The notes under the pieces are model-generated. The model saw only the letters and a list, made by a program, of their open reading frames with translations, had not been told where the DNA came from and did no database searches. Shown here piece after piece: positions 1-10,473 of a stretch of 64,000 nucleotides of DNA; the first letter of the stretch is position 1, and the number at the start of each line of letters is the position of its first letter. This DNA comes from Angomonas deanei. Taxonomy: Eukaryota > Euglenozoa > Kinetoplastea > Trypanosomatida > Trypanosomatidae. The stretch covers positions 310,001 to 374,000 of the forward strand of contig LR877145.1 of the NCBI GenBank assembly GCA_903995115.1, read 5' to 3'. The position numbers and the translations under genes were made by a program.

Positions 1-192
1 ATGCTAACACATGGAAAGGTGCAAGAGAGAAAATAACATGAAAAAGAAGAAATACATCATTCGTTAATCATAACATTCTATTAAAAAGTTTAATTTACGG
101 ATCGATTTTTTGTTTGTTTGTTTTACTTCGAGGTGTTAATACATCTGTACATGAGGGAAAGTCATCCCATTCGTAAAATACATCCATCACAA

Positions 193-2016
193 TTATTTCT
201 TCTTTTTCTTGTCATTTCCCGTACTGTTCGCGGCATGCACGGCACTAATAATTTGATTTTCCAGTGTCTCAGTCTTCTCTTTAATAATGTTAAAGTACTC
301 ATTGAGAAACGACTGCAAAATCGCATCCTCCGTCACGGCACTACTCGGCGTGGTCGAGGAGAGGGAGGCAGGGTCTACCCCAGCGCCATGCCACAAGACG
401 TCAATGTGACTCGCTAGCTGTAGCACATGACGGTAGGTGTTGATGAGCTGCAGTACGTCGCTATTCTGATTGGCGTCATCTGCCCCGAAGGTGTGAATGT
501 TACTCATCGTGAACCCTTTCGGCAAGGAGACGGCACACCCTTGCAAGTTGATGAGAATAGGAGAAGTATGCGCGTTGTTGTTGGAAGAGGAGAGAAGACG
601 GGCGGCCGCTGCGGAGAGCGGTACCGTTAGCGCACCTCCTTCCTCCTGTCCTGCATTCTTATTGCCACTAGCCCCTCCCTTGCCACCCGTCACACTGGCC
701 TTCTTCTTGATGGCTCCTTTTTTAGCATTATTGGCGTGGTCAGCATCCTCCTCGCCAGGGTTGACACTGCCGCTCAACTTCTCTTCCTCCAGACGCTTGC
801 GTTCCTCCTCCTCTTCCTGGAGGGTCACCGAGACTAAATTTTCCGTTCCCTTGACCGGAATACTTTCCGGGGCTGGCATCATCCCTCGATACCGTAACAA
901 GAGTTGCTGCTCCTCTGTGAGGTTGGCGAGTAGCGCATTGTTGCCGTTGGCGCCACCATTCGCGGCGACGGACTTCTTCTTCTTACCCCCCGCCGCCGCT
1001 GCACTGTGGTCTGCTCCTTCCGTCCCTGTCAGGGCGTTGATCTCCTCCTCCTCTTTTTGCTTGAGGGTGAGAAACGCCTGCTGTAGTGCTGGGAGACTAC
1101 CCTCGCTCATCGCCCCCGACTTGTGCAGCAACCGACCACGCTGAATTTTTTCTTTTGCCTCCGCCAGCGCCGCCTGCGACACCGTGCTGTAGCTCGTGTT
1201 GGTCGCGTTACTCCCACTTCCCTGCAGTGCTTTATTTAGCAGAGTGTTAATACGGTCGTCGGTGGCATTCTTCTTGGAAGGGAATAAATCATTGGTTTCT
1301 TCCTTTGGTGGTGCACGAAACCCAACGAGCACGTAACGCTCACTCACCGTCGAGATGCCGCCATTGTTATTACCCGTCGCCCCACTGGCACCTTTCGCCG
1401 CGGTCGTTGTCGCTTCCTTGGCGGCGGCCGCTCCACTACCGTCTGCACCACTCTTCAGCAATGGTTGTGCCGGCTGCGTCACGGCGGCAGTGGACAGTCC
1501 CACAAAGGGAACACTATTCATATACGTCAATAACAGATTGGCGGCCGCCGCTTGGGTGTTACTGGCGTTGCTATCCTTATTGCTGTTCGCACTACTCGCA
1601 CGTTTGTTATTGGTACTGTTCGACAAGATTGGTTTAGTACCGCTGTCGCTCGTGTTACTGTTGGGAGTGCTGTTAGGGAGCAGCACAGGGTACAGTTTTG
1701 TCTGACTGGCCACCTCCTTCACAAACGAGTAGGGCAGTAAGTCTACAGCAAGGTAATGAGGAATGTCTGTGGTGGTCTGGTTGGCTGGAGGGGGCGCAGC
1801 GGACTCCTGGCCGGTCACACGAGAGACCCCACTCGTGGCGCTCCCCGCCCGTGTCTCCCTCCCACCACTATTGTGTTGGGGTTGGTGGTTGGGTCGGAGG
1901 TAGAGACTTGTGTCGGCCGCTAAATTCAGTAAGGAGGACTGCAACAGACCGCAGGTGGCATCGGTAGAGAAGAGGTGCTCCTCCCTCTCTCCGTGTAGGA
2001 CGGTAAAAAGTGCCAT
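193..2016 (-). CDS. Low-complexity protein of unknown function
   Basis: A 607-residue protein that I do not recognise. The first ~45 residues are ordered (MALFTVLHGEREEH...). The middle is dominated by Asn/Ser/Ala/Gly-rich stretches, with one Lys run in KKKKS and an acidic-basic helix (EEEEERKRLEEEK). The last ~100 residues look folded and helical and end in five lysines. There is no signal peptide and no membrane segment. The N-terminal pattern and the order of the helical pieces faintly recall CFAP298 (C21orf59/Kurly), a dynein-assembly factor, but the last third has no counterpart there, so this is only a guess. It is the most downstream gene seen in the transcription direction; positions 1-192 after its TAA hold only AT-rich 3' flank. 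Confidence 0.8.
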   Translation of the reverse strand: MALFTVLHGEREEHLFSTDATCGLLQSSLLNLAADTSLYLRPNHQPQHNSGGRETRAGSATSGVSRVTGQESAAPPPANQTTTDIPHYLAVDLLPYSFVKEVASQTKLYPVLLPNSTPNSNTSDSGTKPILSNSTNNKRASSANSNKDSNASNTQAAAANLLLTYMNSVPFVGLSTAAVTQPAQPLLKSGADGSGAAAAKEATTTAAKGASGATGNNNGGISTVSERYVLVGFRAPPKEETNDLFPSKKNATDDRINTLLNKALQGSGSNATNTSYSTVSQAALAEAKEKIQRGRLLHKSGAMSEGSLPALQQAFLTLKQKEEEEINALTGTEGADHSAAAAGGKKKKSVAANGGANGNNALLANLTEEQQLLLRYRGMMPAPESIPVKGTENLVSVTLQEEEEERKRLEEEKLSGSVNPGEEDADHANNAKKGAIKKKASVTGGKGGASGNKNAGQEEGGALTVPLSAAAARLLSSSNNNAHTSPILINLQGCAVSLPKGFTMSNIHTFGADDANQNSDVLQLINTYRHVLQLASHIDVLWHGAGVDPASLSSTTPSSAVTEDAILQSFLNEYFNIIKEKTETLENQIISAVHAANSTGNDKKKKK

Positions 2017-2251
2017 GTGTAAGAAAAGAAAACTATTTTACCTATTATTTGTTTCTAATGTATAGGAGAGAGACGGTGAATATATTGGCAATCGATACAG
2101 AAAATCAATAAACGTGGTTTATTTTCAGCACGGAACTTTGACCATGAAAAAGAATTCCAAATGGGAGAAAAAAACGTTTTCAGCAACGATGTGATATTTT
2201 TGAAAAAAAAAATCGCTAAACAGGTATTTACCTTTATAAAATGTATTTATT

Positions 2252-3670
2252 TTAGGCCACCTCGTACATGATCAGCTCCACCACGATTCCCACACCGCTC
2301 GTCAGTGCGTTCAAGTGAAAGAGAGCCCGAAAGAATGGAATCGCCAGCGAGGTCACAAACACATTGACGGCGATGATACTAGCGAATACCACACCAAACG
2401 ATGTCGTGCACAGTTTGGAGAATAAATCGATCAAATCAATTTGAGGGGATTCTTCCACAATTGTGGTGACCACCTCTTCATACTCCTCCTCCTCCTCGTC
2501 ATCGTCTTCCTCATCCTCCTCGTCGCGTTTTGTTTCTTCTGTATCCTCTTTCTTTTCCTCACCCTTCTCCTTGTTTATTTTCACCAGTTTGCGGACGGTC
2601 CGACGGGTGTTTCGCTTCGGCGCTAACTTCATTATTTGACCACGGATGAGTTGGTAGCTGATCATGGTGTATCCTACCATCCCCAACGATAGTACAATCG
2701 TGCCGTTGGCAATGACGATCCCTCGCCAGCCGTTCCGTAGGATAAAAGCAAACCACTGCCCGGTGCAGAAGGGCACCACCATATACATGCGCTCTCCTAT
2801 GCCAATGAGGTTGTACCGATTGCGGCGCTGAAGGATGGAGGTGACGGTGTTGCCGCGGTTGCTGCTCTTCTCGCTAGGGAACGTGGGGCTTGAGACGACC
2901 ACGTTGTTGTTGGTTGGGCGGTGCTTTCCCTCCATGATATCCTTTACCTTGCACAAGATGCCGCTGAAGAAACCAGTCACCAGCGACACCATGAGCCACA
3001 TGCCTGGCGGTGGGCGGGGTACGACCTCCGCTAGCAAGAAGGGCGGCACCACCCGCCGTGAAGTGTTCATCAGCGGCGAGGAGGAGGCGTTCATGACGCC
3101 ATCCAGACGGGTGTACTTGCCAGAAAAGGGAGAAGTGGTAGCGTTCGCGGTGGTGTTGACGTGGAGGCGCTGTTCCGGGAGAAAAGGGGACGGAAGGGAC
3201 AACTCCGAGTCCGTCAGCCAGCCAAACGTGCTGCAGACACCTAGCAGCCACGACACCATCATCAACAGCTCCCCACCCTTCTTGACGTGCACGAGGACGT
3301 ACGTGGCGAACATGGCAATGGCGGAAAAGAGCAGCACACGCGATACTAACGGTAGAAAGATCGCCACGTCAAACCCTTCTGGGAAAAAGTAGTAGTACAT
3401 GTGATGGTAGGAGTGTCCGAGGTGGACGAAGCTGGTGTCCACATTGAGGGCACGGCCAATCGCGGAGGAAACAGGGGTGTTGGAGAACACCTTCACCAGT
3501 CGGTCGGCGGAGCTGACGTAGGTGCCGAACTCGTCTTCAATCACAAACGACTTGCAGTAACACTCGTACAAGGCAGCAAACGTGTAGGGCAGCCAGAGGA
3601 GGATGGCCGAACCCACTAGGGTCACGTTCATCGACCGGTCGCTGGGGGCACGGTTCAGAGAGGACCGCAT
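2252..3670 (-). CDS. Multi-pass membrane protein of unknown function
   Basis: A 472-residue protein with about seven or eight likely membrane segments, near residues 15-36, 102-127, 134-152, 223-241, 296-310, 316-338, 422-445 and 453-470. Residues 155-210 form a loop with several N-x-S/T sequons, which suggests a lumenal or outside face. Residues 355-407 form a basic-then-acidic cytosolic-type loop with a long Asp/Glu run. I do not recognise the family. The start is supported by a minus-strand TTTATTAG acceptor-like site just before the ATG. It lies directly downstream of another multi-pass protein (3925-6048), but the two do not look like paralogues. Confidence 0.82.
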   Translation of the reverse strand: MRSSLNRAPSDRSMNVTLVGSAILLWLPYTFAALYECYCKSFVIEDEFGTYVSSADRLVKVFSNTPVSSAIGRALNVDTSFVHLGHSYHHMYYYFFPEGFDVAIFLPLVSRVLLFSAIAMFATYVLVHVKKGGELLMMVSWLLGVCSTFGWLTDSELSLPSPFLPEQRLHVNTTANATTSPFSGKYTRLDGVMNASSSPLMNTSRRVVPPFLLAEVVPRPPPGMWLMVSLVTGFFSGILCKVKDIMEGKHRPTNNNVVVSSPTFPSEKSSNRGNTVTSILQRRNRYNLIGIGERMYMVVPFCTGQWFAFILRNGWRGIVIANGTIVLSLGMVGYTMISYQLIRGQIMKLAPKRNTRRTVRKLVKINKEKGEEKKEDTEETKRDEEDEEDDDEEEEEYEEVVTTIVEESPQIDLIDLFSKLCTTSFGVVFASIIAVNVFVTSLAIPFFRALFHLNALTSGVGIVVELIMYEVA

Positions 3671-3924
3671 GGGAAAATACTAATAAATCCGTTATTACAA
3701 GAAGCACAGATTTCCTTATTATCGTAGAAGATATTGAGGGGAAAAGATATAAACTGAAAAAGTGTTCACAATGTCGGAAACCAGCTCACTTCAGCGAATT
3801 GCGTTTCAAATAAGATAATGTTTATACGCATTTTAACGGTATTTGTCACTGTTTTGACTGTATTTCAAACGTGCGCATCGCGCTTCCATGTTTTGTTATG
3901 GTTTTGATTTTGATAGTGTCCCTC

Positions 3925-6048
3925 TTATTGCGCTGTCGGGGGCTGCACCCGGCGATAGTGGTTCAGCACACGCACACCCAGTAAAGGTCCCACTACAATA
4001 GAGGAAATGATATAAAATATGAAAGTCTGGGTCAGCGGCAGCATGGGCACCAGCATGTCCGGCCACTGGACCTCATTCTCTATCGTCGTCGAGAGGGGGC
4101 GCGACGCCGGGGTGGCACTAAAGTCAAACTCAAACACTTGTTGCAGCAACGCATTGTACTCGTCCTTGGCCCGCAAATTCAGTGTGAGAGAGATGGCCAA
4201 CTGGGTGAGGAGCCCTAGCCCAATATAGCGACACACAGAGTAGATGAGCTGCATGTCGATCTTGACCGGACTAGTCTCCCATTGTGGTGCGTCACCACCT
4301 TCTCCTTCTTCTACCGGTGCCTCCGCATCCTTGTGCACCGCTACCTCTAGCTCCTCTTTCACGAGCATCGGCACCCCCGCCACCAGCGAGCCCATGTTCG
4401 CTCCAAGATAGCAGAAGGCCACCTTGCAGGCAAACAGAAACATACCCCAGCGGATATAGAGCAGTAACGTACTAGAGGAGGAGGCCGCGGAGGACGAGAA
4501 CAGCGAGACCCGCAGACCGGCGGTGGTGAAGAGCACGACATTGTTCAGTGGACGCGTGGCGACCATGGCACTCTCCAGCACTGGGCAGGTTTGATAAAAG
4601 TTAATCACGCTCCCTGCCAGTACCGCCGCCAGTAACAGCTCCGTGTGGGTGTAGGTGCTGAAAAGGGATAGGGTGCCGGAGAGCAAAAGGAGCATCAGCA
4701 CGGCCCGGTGTAAGGTGTACCCTACCCGAGGGCCTGCCGCTGGCTGCTCTGTGTTCGTGGTGTCCTCCTCGGGTTTACTTTCGGTTGCCAAAACGCGCAT
4801 GAGCCCTTTCCTTAGTAGAATCGTCGTAATGGACGCGACAGCGGTCGATAGGAAAATAATGCACAGCAGCAATACCGCACTACCGCCACCTTTTAATATA
4901 TCTAGCACCGTCCGTCGCTCTGGTCGGTAATTCTTCCACCGATATTCGTTCGGGTAAATGGTCTCCGACTGTTCCTGTGCGTGCCGGAAATGATTCTCCA
5001 CACTTTGTCGCCAAAACTGCTGTAACAAGTTTACATTTTTTTGAAAAAAGTACATGTTGTCTTCCTGGACGGGTTGCAGGAGGAGGGAAAGAATCACAAA
5101 CAGCAGTAGCCCCATCACGTCCTGGCAGGCTGTCACACACAGTGTAAACACCGGTAGGAACCCCTCCGTGACGCCTGTAAAAGACATGGAGGAGAGGAAC
5201 TCGGGTGAACTACGCTCGAGGGTGATGGTGGCGAGCAGCACGGTGAAACACCAAATCGTCCGCTGAATGTAATAATGATGCACGTCGACAAAGTGCTCCG
5301 CAATGGGGGAGAGATGGTAGTAGTCGAACTTGACCTTCTTGCGCATCGTCGTGTCCACTGTGGTGTTGGTCATAGTGTTATTGATGGCGGGTGCGGCGTC
5401 TGTCAGTCGGTCCCATTCCTTCTGTTCCGCCATAAACAGTAATGTGCGTAGACGGTTCTCCACCGTCACCGGCTGTAGTACCACATCACTGACGAAACGG
5501 AACCAGAAGAGCATACCAAAGTACACGACAGGGATGAAACACAACAAGAACATCAGCAGTGGTCGCTTCACACGAGCTAGATGGTGGTAGTTCAGGTGGG
5601 AGCCAATCTCCAGCGCAATGCAGCCCAAACTGAGATTGAAGCAGGGTTGACACAGTTTTAGAATGGTCTCAATCACGGAGGAGGAACGGAAGAGGGTGAC
5701 CGTTTGGGTCCTTTCTTCTCGTTTTGCGACCACGTCCGGGTCCTCCACTGTGTAATCCAACACAAACCGTGCCACCACGCCCACGAGAAGCATCCCCAGC
5801 ACGGGCGGAGGGGCGAAGCGCCCCATGGTGTGCCGCCAGGAGGAAGGTTTCTTTTCTTCCTCCGTTTTAGGCGGTGATGCACGACGGGCGCTCTCCTCAG
5901 AGAGTCGCCGGAACCACGAGGAAAGTCGATAGGCGCAGTACAATAAAAACGCATACAAGGCAAAGACCAGCACAACGACAGCAGCGTTCACGATTCCCCC
6001 ATAGTTACTCATGAAAGAGGCGGGAATCGATACTTCGAAGAGTCGCAT
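3925..6048 (-). CDS. Cation:proton antiporter-like (CPA) membrane protein
   Basis: A 707-residue protein with roughly twelve hydrophobic segments. Three stretches match the order of landmarks in the Na+/H+ exchanger fold: LGCIALEIGSHL (141-152) followed by a basic RVKRP; TACQDVMGLLLF (306-317) at the place of the ND/DD motif of CPA1/CPA2 proteins; and TELLLAAVLAGSVIN (469-483) with a later LFTTAGLRVSL (506-516). The aspartate of the ion-binding pair is kept (D309), but its partner is Gln. Long hydrophilic inserts at 200-260 and 325-380 and an acidic stretch at 565-590 are unusual for bacterial members. The likely role is exchange of Na+ or K+ for H+ across an organelle or plasma membrane. The family call rests on pattern only. 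Confidence 0.62.
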   Translation of the reverse strand: MRLFEVSIPASFMSNYGGIVNAAVVVLVFALYAFLLYCAYRLSSWFRRLSEESARRASPPKTEEEKKPSSWRHTMGRFAPPPVLGMLLVGVVARFVLDYTVEDPDVVAKREERTQTVTLFRSSSVIETILKLCQPCFNLSLGCIALEIGSHLNYHHLARVKRPLLMFLLCFIPVVYFGMLFWFRFVSDVVLQPVTVENRLRTLLFMAEQKEWDRLTDAAPAINNTMTNTTVDTTMRKKVKFDYYHLSPIAEHFVDVHHYYIQRTIWCFTVLLATITLERSSPEFLSSMSFTGVTEGFLPVFTLCVTACQDVMGLLLFVILSLLLQPVQEDNMYFFQKNVNLLQQFWRQSVENHFRHAQEQSETIYPNEYRWKNYRPERRTVLDILKGGGSAVLLLCIIFLSTAVASITTILLRKGLMRVLATESKPEEDTTNTEQPAAGPRVGYTLHRAVLMLLLLSGTLSLFSTYTHTELLLAAVLAGSVINFYQTCPVLESAMVATRPLNNVVLFTTAGLRVSLFSSSAASSSSTLLLYIRWGMFLFACKVAFCYLGANMGSLVAGVPMLVKEELEVAVHKDAEAPVEEGEGGDAPQWETSPVKIDMQLIYSVCRYIGLGLLTQLAISLTLNLRAKDEYNALLQQVFEFDFSATPASRPLSTTIENEVQWPDMLVPMLPLTQTFIFYIISSIVVGPLLGVRVLNHYRRVQPPTAQ

Positions 6049-6267
6049 AGGTATTGATGGATTGATTTTGATTTTTTTTCGACGATGTTAATAACAATAA
6101 AAAATGAACGAAAAAAGATGTTTGTACTACCAAATAGGGAGGGGAAGAAAAGAAAGTACAGTTGATAGTAAGCAATAAGAGCAAAGATTTAGCATAACGG
6201 CATCAAATAGTTGCATTTTTTTTTTATTGTTACTATTTCTCTTTATTTACATTTTACAACATGCTCT

Positions 6268-7116
6268 CTATTTCGAAAAGAACATCCGGGTCGTATCCTT
6301 CCCTGTCTCTCGATCGGTAATACTACTCGTCCCTAGCATGGAGTACCCTTCCTCCTCCAGCGCCCCCATCACCGCGAGAAAGAGAAGCGACCGACCTTGC
6401 TGATCACAGTAGTGCGAATTGAGAACAATACGTAGGCTGTGGTAGTCTTTGACGTCCATGGTATTATTATTACTATCCGGCCCCTCCGGGTTCGCTGCTT
6501 CTGGTTTATCGCTACTCGTGTTATGGTGGTCCCCTTCTTCACTGGTTTCCTTTTTCGGTTCATTCTCATTGGCGTCATGACTAGTTTGATCTCCCACCGT
6601 TATCGCGCGAGTACCTTTTTGGTCCTCTATCTGTGGCACCCGCTGCGTGCTCTCCTTCCCGCTGGTGTTCCCGTAATAACTACTCATGTAAGGGTTCCGC
6701 GCGGCGCCGCCGCCTCCCGCCCGCCCATGCTTCAGCAGTGCCTCGTACTCCTCCAGCGCCCTGGCCGAGATGGTCGCGTTAGTCGACGACTTGTGATAGC
6801 TGCCCGTCGCGGGGGTATCCTCCTTTTCTCGAATGGCTCGCATGTTATTCTCATTCACGGTGGCCGTGGTCGTATCGGCATTCGTGCTATCCAGGCCACC
6901 AATGGTGCTCGTGGTGGAGGTAAACTTTGGCGTCTCGTGTCGCAGCCTCGTCCCACCGACCAGAAAGTTGGTGCTCTGGGAGGGCAGAGGACCTCGCGTG
7001 CTGGTCCGCTGGGGGAGAGAGCGCTGCAGCAGCTCCACGGTATCCTGGCGCAGACCGGCCCCCTGGATAGAGACCATCGGGGGGTTGAAGGTACAGGTGA
7101 CGACCACGTTCGGCAT
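6268..7116 (-). CDS. Disordered protein with a conserved-looking C-terminal domain, unknown
   Basis: A 282-residue protein. The first ~30 residues look ordered (MPNVVVTCTFNPP...). Residues 35-215 are Thr/Ser/Asn/Gly-rich and probably disordered. The last ~60 residues look like a small alpha/beta domain, with motifs YHSLRIVLNSHYC, LLFLAVMGALEEEGY and TDRETGKDTTRMFF. I do not recognise this domain. The protein is soluble by sequence. It has no visible link to its membrane-protein neighbour downstream. Confidence 0.8.
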   Translation of the reverse strand: MPNVVVTCTFNPPMVSIQGAGLRQDTVELLQRSLPQRTSTRGPLPSQSTNFLVGGTRLRHETPKFTSTTSTIGGLDSTNADTTTATVNENNMRAIREKEDTPATGSYHKSSTNATISARALEEYEALLKHGRAGGGGAARNPYMSSYYGNTSGKESTQRVPQIEDQKGTRAITVGDQTSHDANENEPKKETSEEGDHHNTSSDKPEAANPEGPDSNNNTMDVKDYHSLRIVLNSHYCDQQGRSLLFLAVMGALEEEGYSMLGTSSITDRETGKDTTRMFFSK

Positions 7117-7366
7117 AATGTTAAAACGGTGTGGTGCTGAGGTGGGAATGGGGGAGAAGGGAATGTGTCAAAGTTAAGGGGCGAAGGGAAAAGGGCAAAG
7201 ACAAATGGAGTGCCATACGAATGACAATAAATAAGTGTGTTCCAATGTATTTATTTAAAAATAGCTCTATGCAACAGAATAAAAAAAAAAAGAAGGAGTA
7301 AAAAATGATTCTTGTTCACCTTCTATTTCATCCCTAATATTACTCTTTTATTAGTATCATTGATGA

Positions 7367-9864
7367 TTAGTAGTGCTCTAAGATGCGAACTTTCTTTCCC
7401 TTTTCTTTTGAGGATTTTGTCTTGTCAGAAGTGGATTGTGTCTTATCGATGGATAACGGTGTGACTTTGGAGGTATTCCCACTCGCATTACTATTATTAT
7501 GATTACCACCGCTAGACAAGTACTCCATCCCCCTCACTGCGGACACAATCTTAATACGCTTTTCAGGGGCACGGCCGGAGGAGCTACTTTCGTTATGGAT
7601 ATCTTATTATTATGATGATTCTGGGAGAGACTACTGTTGGTCGTCTGATCCAGACTGGGGGCCTGCACACTACTAATCGTGGTGTCTCCGGGATGGGCGA
7701 ACGTTTCGACAAATGGCAACGTACTGCCCTCCTCCTGCGTGGTGGTTGGTTCGTCCAGTCTGCGCTTCTTCTGTGCCCGTCGCGGGAATAGCTCCATCAT
7801 GGAGGAATCCTCCTCTAACGAGAAGGCACCGCGCTTGCCTTGTGGGGGCGGTGGTGGCACGTCGGTCATGTACTTCCCTAATCCCACTGCGGAGGGATTT
7901 CCATTCCTACTCTCGTCGTTCACATTCACGGTATGCAGTGTAGAGTTGGGGGCGGCTATACCAGACGAGCTATGGTACAGTGCCTCCCGTACGCCCTCTG
8001 CGGTGAAGGTGCCGTCGGGGTGATACAGCGTACTATTCTCGTAGGGTTTCTCCGCATTCATGGGCAGTAGATCCTCTCTTGGGAGGTTCCACTCTCTCGT
8101 GCGGCTCTCCTTCTCCTCCTGGTCAGCCAATGGTGCCGACGCTTCTGGGGTGAGTTCAAGACTAAGTACATTGGAAATTAAACGCTTGACGCCCCCCTTG
8201 AAGTTCTGACGGACATACTGCGACAGCTGACGCACCGACCGCTGCAGCTCTGTCCGCCGACAGTACACATAGTCGGACGACAAGCTACGGTCGGGGTCGT
8301 CGTCCTCGTACTCTTCCCTCCCCCTCTTACGCTGGCCAATCCGCCGCTGTAGGTCGGTGAGTTTCTTCTCCTGCCGCTCCTCCTCCCACGCGTCTGGCAC
8401 CACTGGCACCTGAAATGCCTTTTCCACGTATTGGAAGAAGGGCATCCCACACAGTCGCTTCCCTACCGCGTTCAGTCTGTAGGAGCCTGACGTCGTCGGG
8501 CTGGTAGCACTGTCCTTCTCCTCTGTCTTTGTATCGTCTGCCTTCTTTTGGGCCGTCCCGTCGAGCTCCTCCTGGGATAGATACGGGAAGGCGACGGTCT
8601 CCTCGTCAATCAGCATCGACTCCCCCGCGGCGGTGTGCTGCCCCAGTTGCCGCCAGTTCAGCGACAGCAGGGAGGACTTCCCTAGCACTGCCACCCAGAG
8701 CCGTCGCCCGTGGCCGGCGGTGGTGCCGTACTGGTAGTGAGACTCCTTGTCGTTCAGTTTGCCAAAGGTAAGCAGAATGGCGTGCTCCTCCTCCGCGGTG
8801 CGAGGGGCGTAGGTGGCGGTGGGGGACACCTCCAGTACCCCATCCTCTCCTACCGCCAGTTGCTGCTGGACGGCGGTCATGGCCTCGGCGGTGTGGAAAA
8901 CCGCGAGCAGGAGCGGTTGGTAATAGTGCGGGCGGGTGTACCGGTACGAGGACGTCGCCTTGAAGCGAAGTAAACCGAGGAACGGAGAGGCACCCAAAGA
9001 GGGGGCGGCGACGACACGCTCTCTCCCATCTGCCTCGCCCGCGTCGGCATTACGGTACGCATTAAAATCGGAAGGAAAGTAATTGACAATTTGTTGAATC
9101 TTCCGGATGAGACCGCTAATTCTATCGTAGACGACAGGGGAGTCCAGCTGGGGGTAATCCCCTTCCAGCCGTATAAAGCAGCACAGCCGCTGGAGGGACT
9201 CTCGCTCCAGATGAAGGTGTTCTAGCAAAGGCCCCTGGACGTCTCGTGCGGCAGTCCCAAGAGAGTGAATCGTTTTGGGTTTACTGTTCATGCTGTCTTC
9301 CACAATGGACACTAAAGGACGCTGGTCCTGCGCTACGTTTCGATTACTATTATTAATATTATTGATGTCTCGCATGGAGGAAGGGTACGGCTGTTGTGGA
9401 GCAGTGGACAGCGGATGGACCGCATTATTGTTAAAGTTATTCATCGTCGCGTTACCTCGGTTGTTGAGATTTGCGCCAGAACCGATAGGCCCTAGAAAGG
9501 TGTACTCTGTATCGTCATCATGACGATTGCTACTATTATTATCTTGCAGGTCTACCTTGATGGTGTTGGACAAACGATCCGCGCCGTAGCGGAGTGGTCG
9601 TCGAAAGTTCGCGCTGCTGTTCCCATAGTGTATGGTGGTATCCTTCTGATTCATGGCGCTGACGTTTTTGGTATTTCGCAGTAGTCCTCCAGTATTTACA
9701 CTCGTGTTAATACCTAAACTGGAAAATCCACTCACTGAGGTGTTCTGTCGAAGGTTTGTACTAGTGTTCTGGCTTTTGTTCCCGATGTTGCTGGAGTCCA
9801 GGAAGCTGCTGTTTTCGATTCTACTGGTTGTCGATGCATTGATAGCAATATTGTGATGTAGCAT
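7367..9864 (-). CDS. Asn-rich protein of unknown function, reading frame broken near its 3' end
   Basis: The main open frame runs from ATG at 9864 and stops at 7534 after 776 residues. The sequence beyond reads on in another frame without a stop down to TAA at 7367-7369, in the same low-complexity style (SSSSGRAPEKRIKIVSA, then an Asn/Ser stretch, then KVRILEHY). A missing base near 7595-7605, in an AAT-rich tract, would explain this, so I place the real end at 7367 (about 832 residues). The first ~190 residues are Asn/Ser/Thr-rich. Residues ~205-430 look folded (FIRLEGDYPQLDSP..., RLWVAVLGKSSLLSLNWRQL). A basic helical stretch follows near 490-560. Function unknown. Confidence 0.72.
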
Positions 9865-10473
9865 TGGATCAATAAAAAAGCACTAGAATGTGTATAAACA
9901 ATTATAGTTTTAAAAGGCAAAAAATTCTCTATTTCTGTTGTTGGAGTGCAAAAAAAAAAAGGGGGGCATATGGAGAGAAAAGAAATATATTTTTTTTCGC
10001 GTCCGATCCATCCGTGGACTTCCGTGCGAAGTATCCTACCATTAACAATCACTTTTTCATGATGAAGTAAACCGTATACATTATGATGACCACTGTTATA
10101 CTATTTGTTTTTGAAGTTTACAGAAAATTCTATTTTATACCCCCCACACATTAGCACACACAAAAAAAAAGGAAGAACTGGGCACAATATAATTTTAATG
10201 GGGGGAAAATAAAGGTGAGAAGCATGCTGTTGGTTGTTTCTTTTGGTGTAAACAACGGAATACATAATGTACATAATATATATTCGTAAAATATATATTC
10301 GAAAATAAAAATAAAAACATTCGAATTGGCTTTATTTCTAATAATGGAATTCTAAGTTTTTTTCTCTTGAGGTCGATTTACCATTTTTGCCTTCACGTGT
10401 GGTTAAAAACACACCTATTCTATACGACCCAACACACGAAGGAGTGGAGGATGGTTATGATTATTATTATTAT
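9865..10473. other. Intergenic gap, 609 bases, no gene seen
   Basis: AT-rich spacer between the kinase 5' end's downstream neighbour and the kinase stop. It holds homopolymer A and T runs and one short tandem repeat (10275-10301). In the minus sense it should contain the 3' UTR of the kinase gene and the splice acceptor of the Asn-rich gene. The open frames here are short and AT-driven. Confidence 0.7.
10275..10301. repeat. Two-copy AT-rich direct repeat
   Basis: The 12-base unit AATATATATTCG occurs at 10275-10286 and again at 10290-10301, a 15-base period. It lies in the probable 3' UTR of the kinase gene. It is probably simple slippage, with no known role. Confidence 0.6.

Noticed and set aside
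193-2016. Calling the first gene CFAP298
   Set aside because: Only the N-terminus and the order of helices are faintly similar; the last third does not fit. Left as unknown.
9732-10052. Minus-strand frame across the 5' end of the Asn-rich gene and the spacer
   Set aside because: Its sequence is translation of AT-rich leader plus an out-of-frame reading of the real gene.
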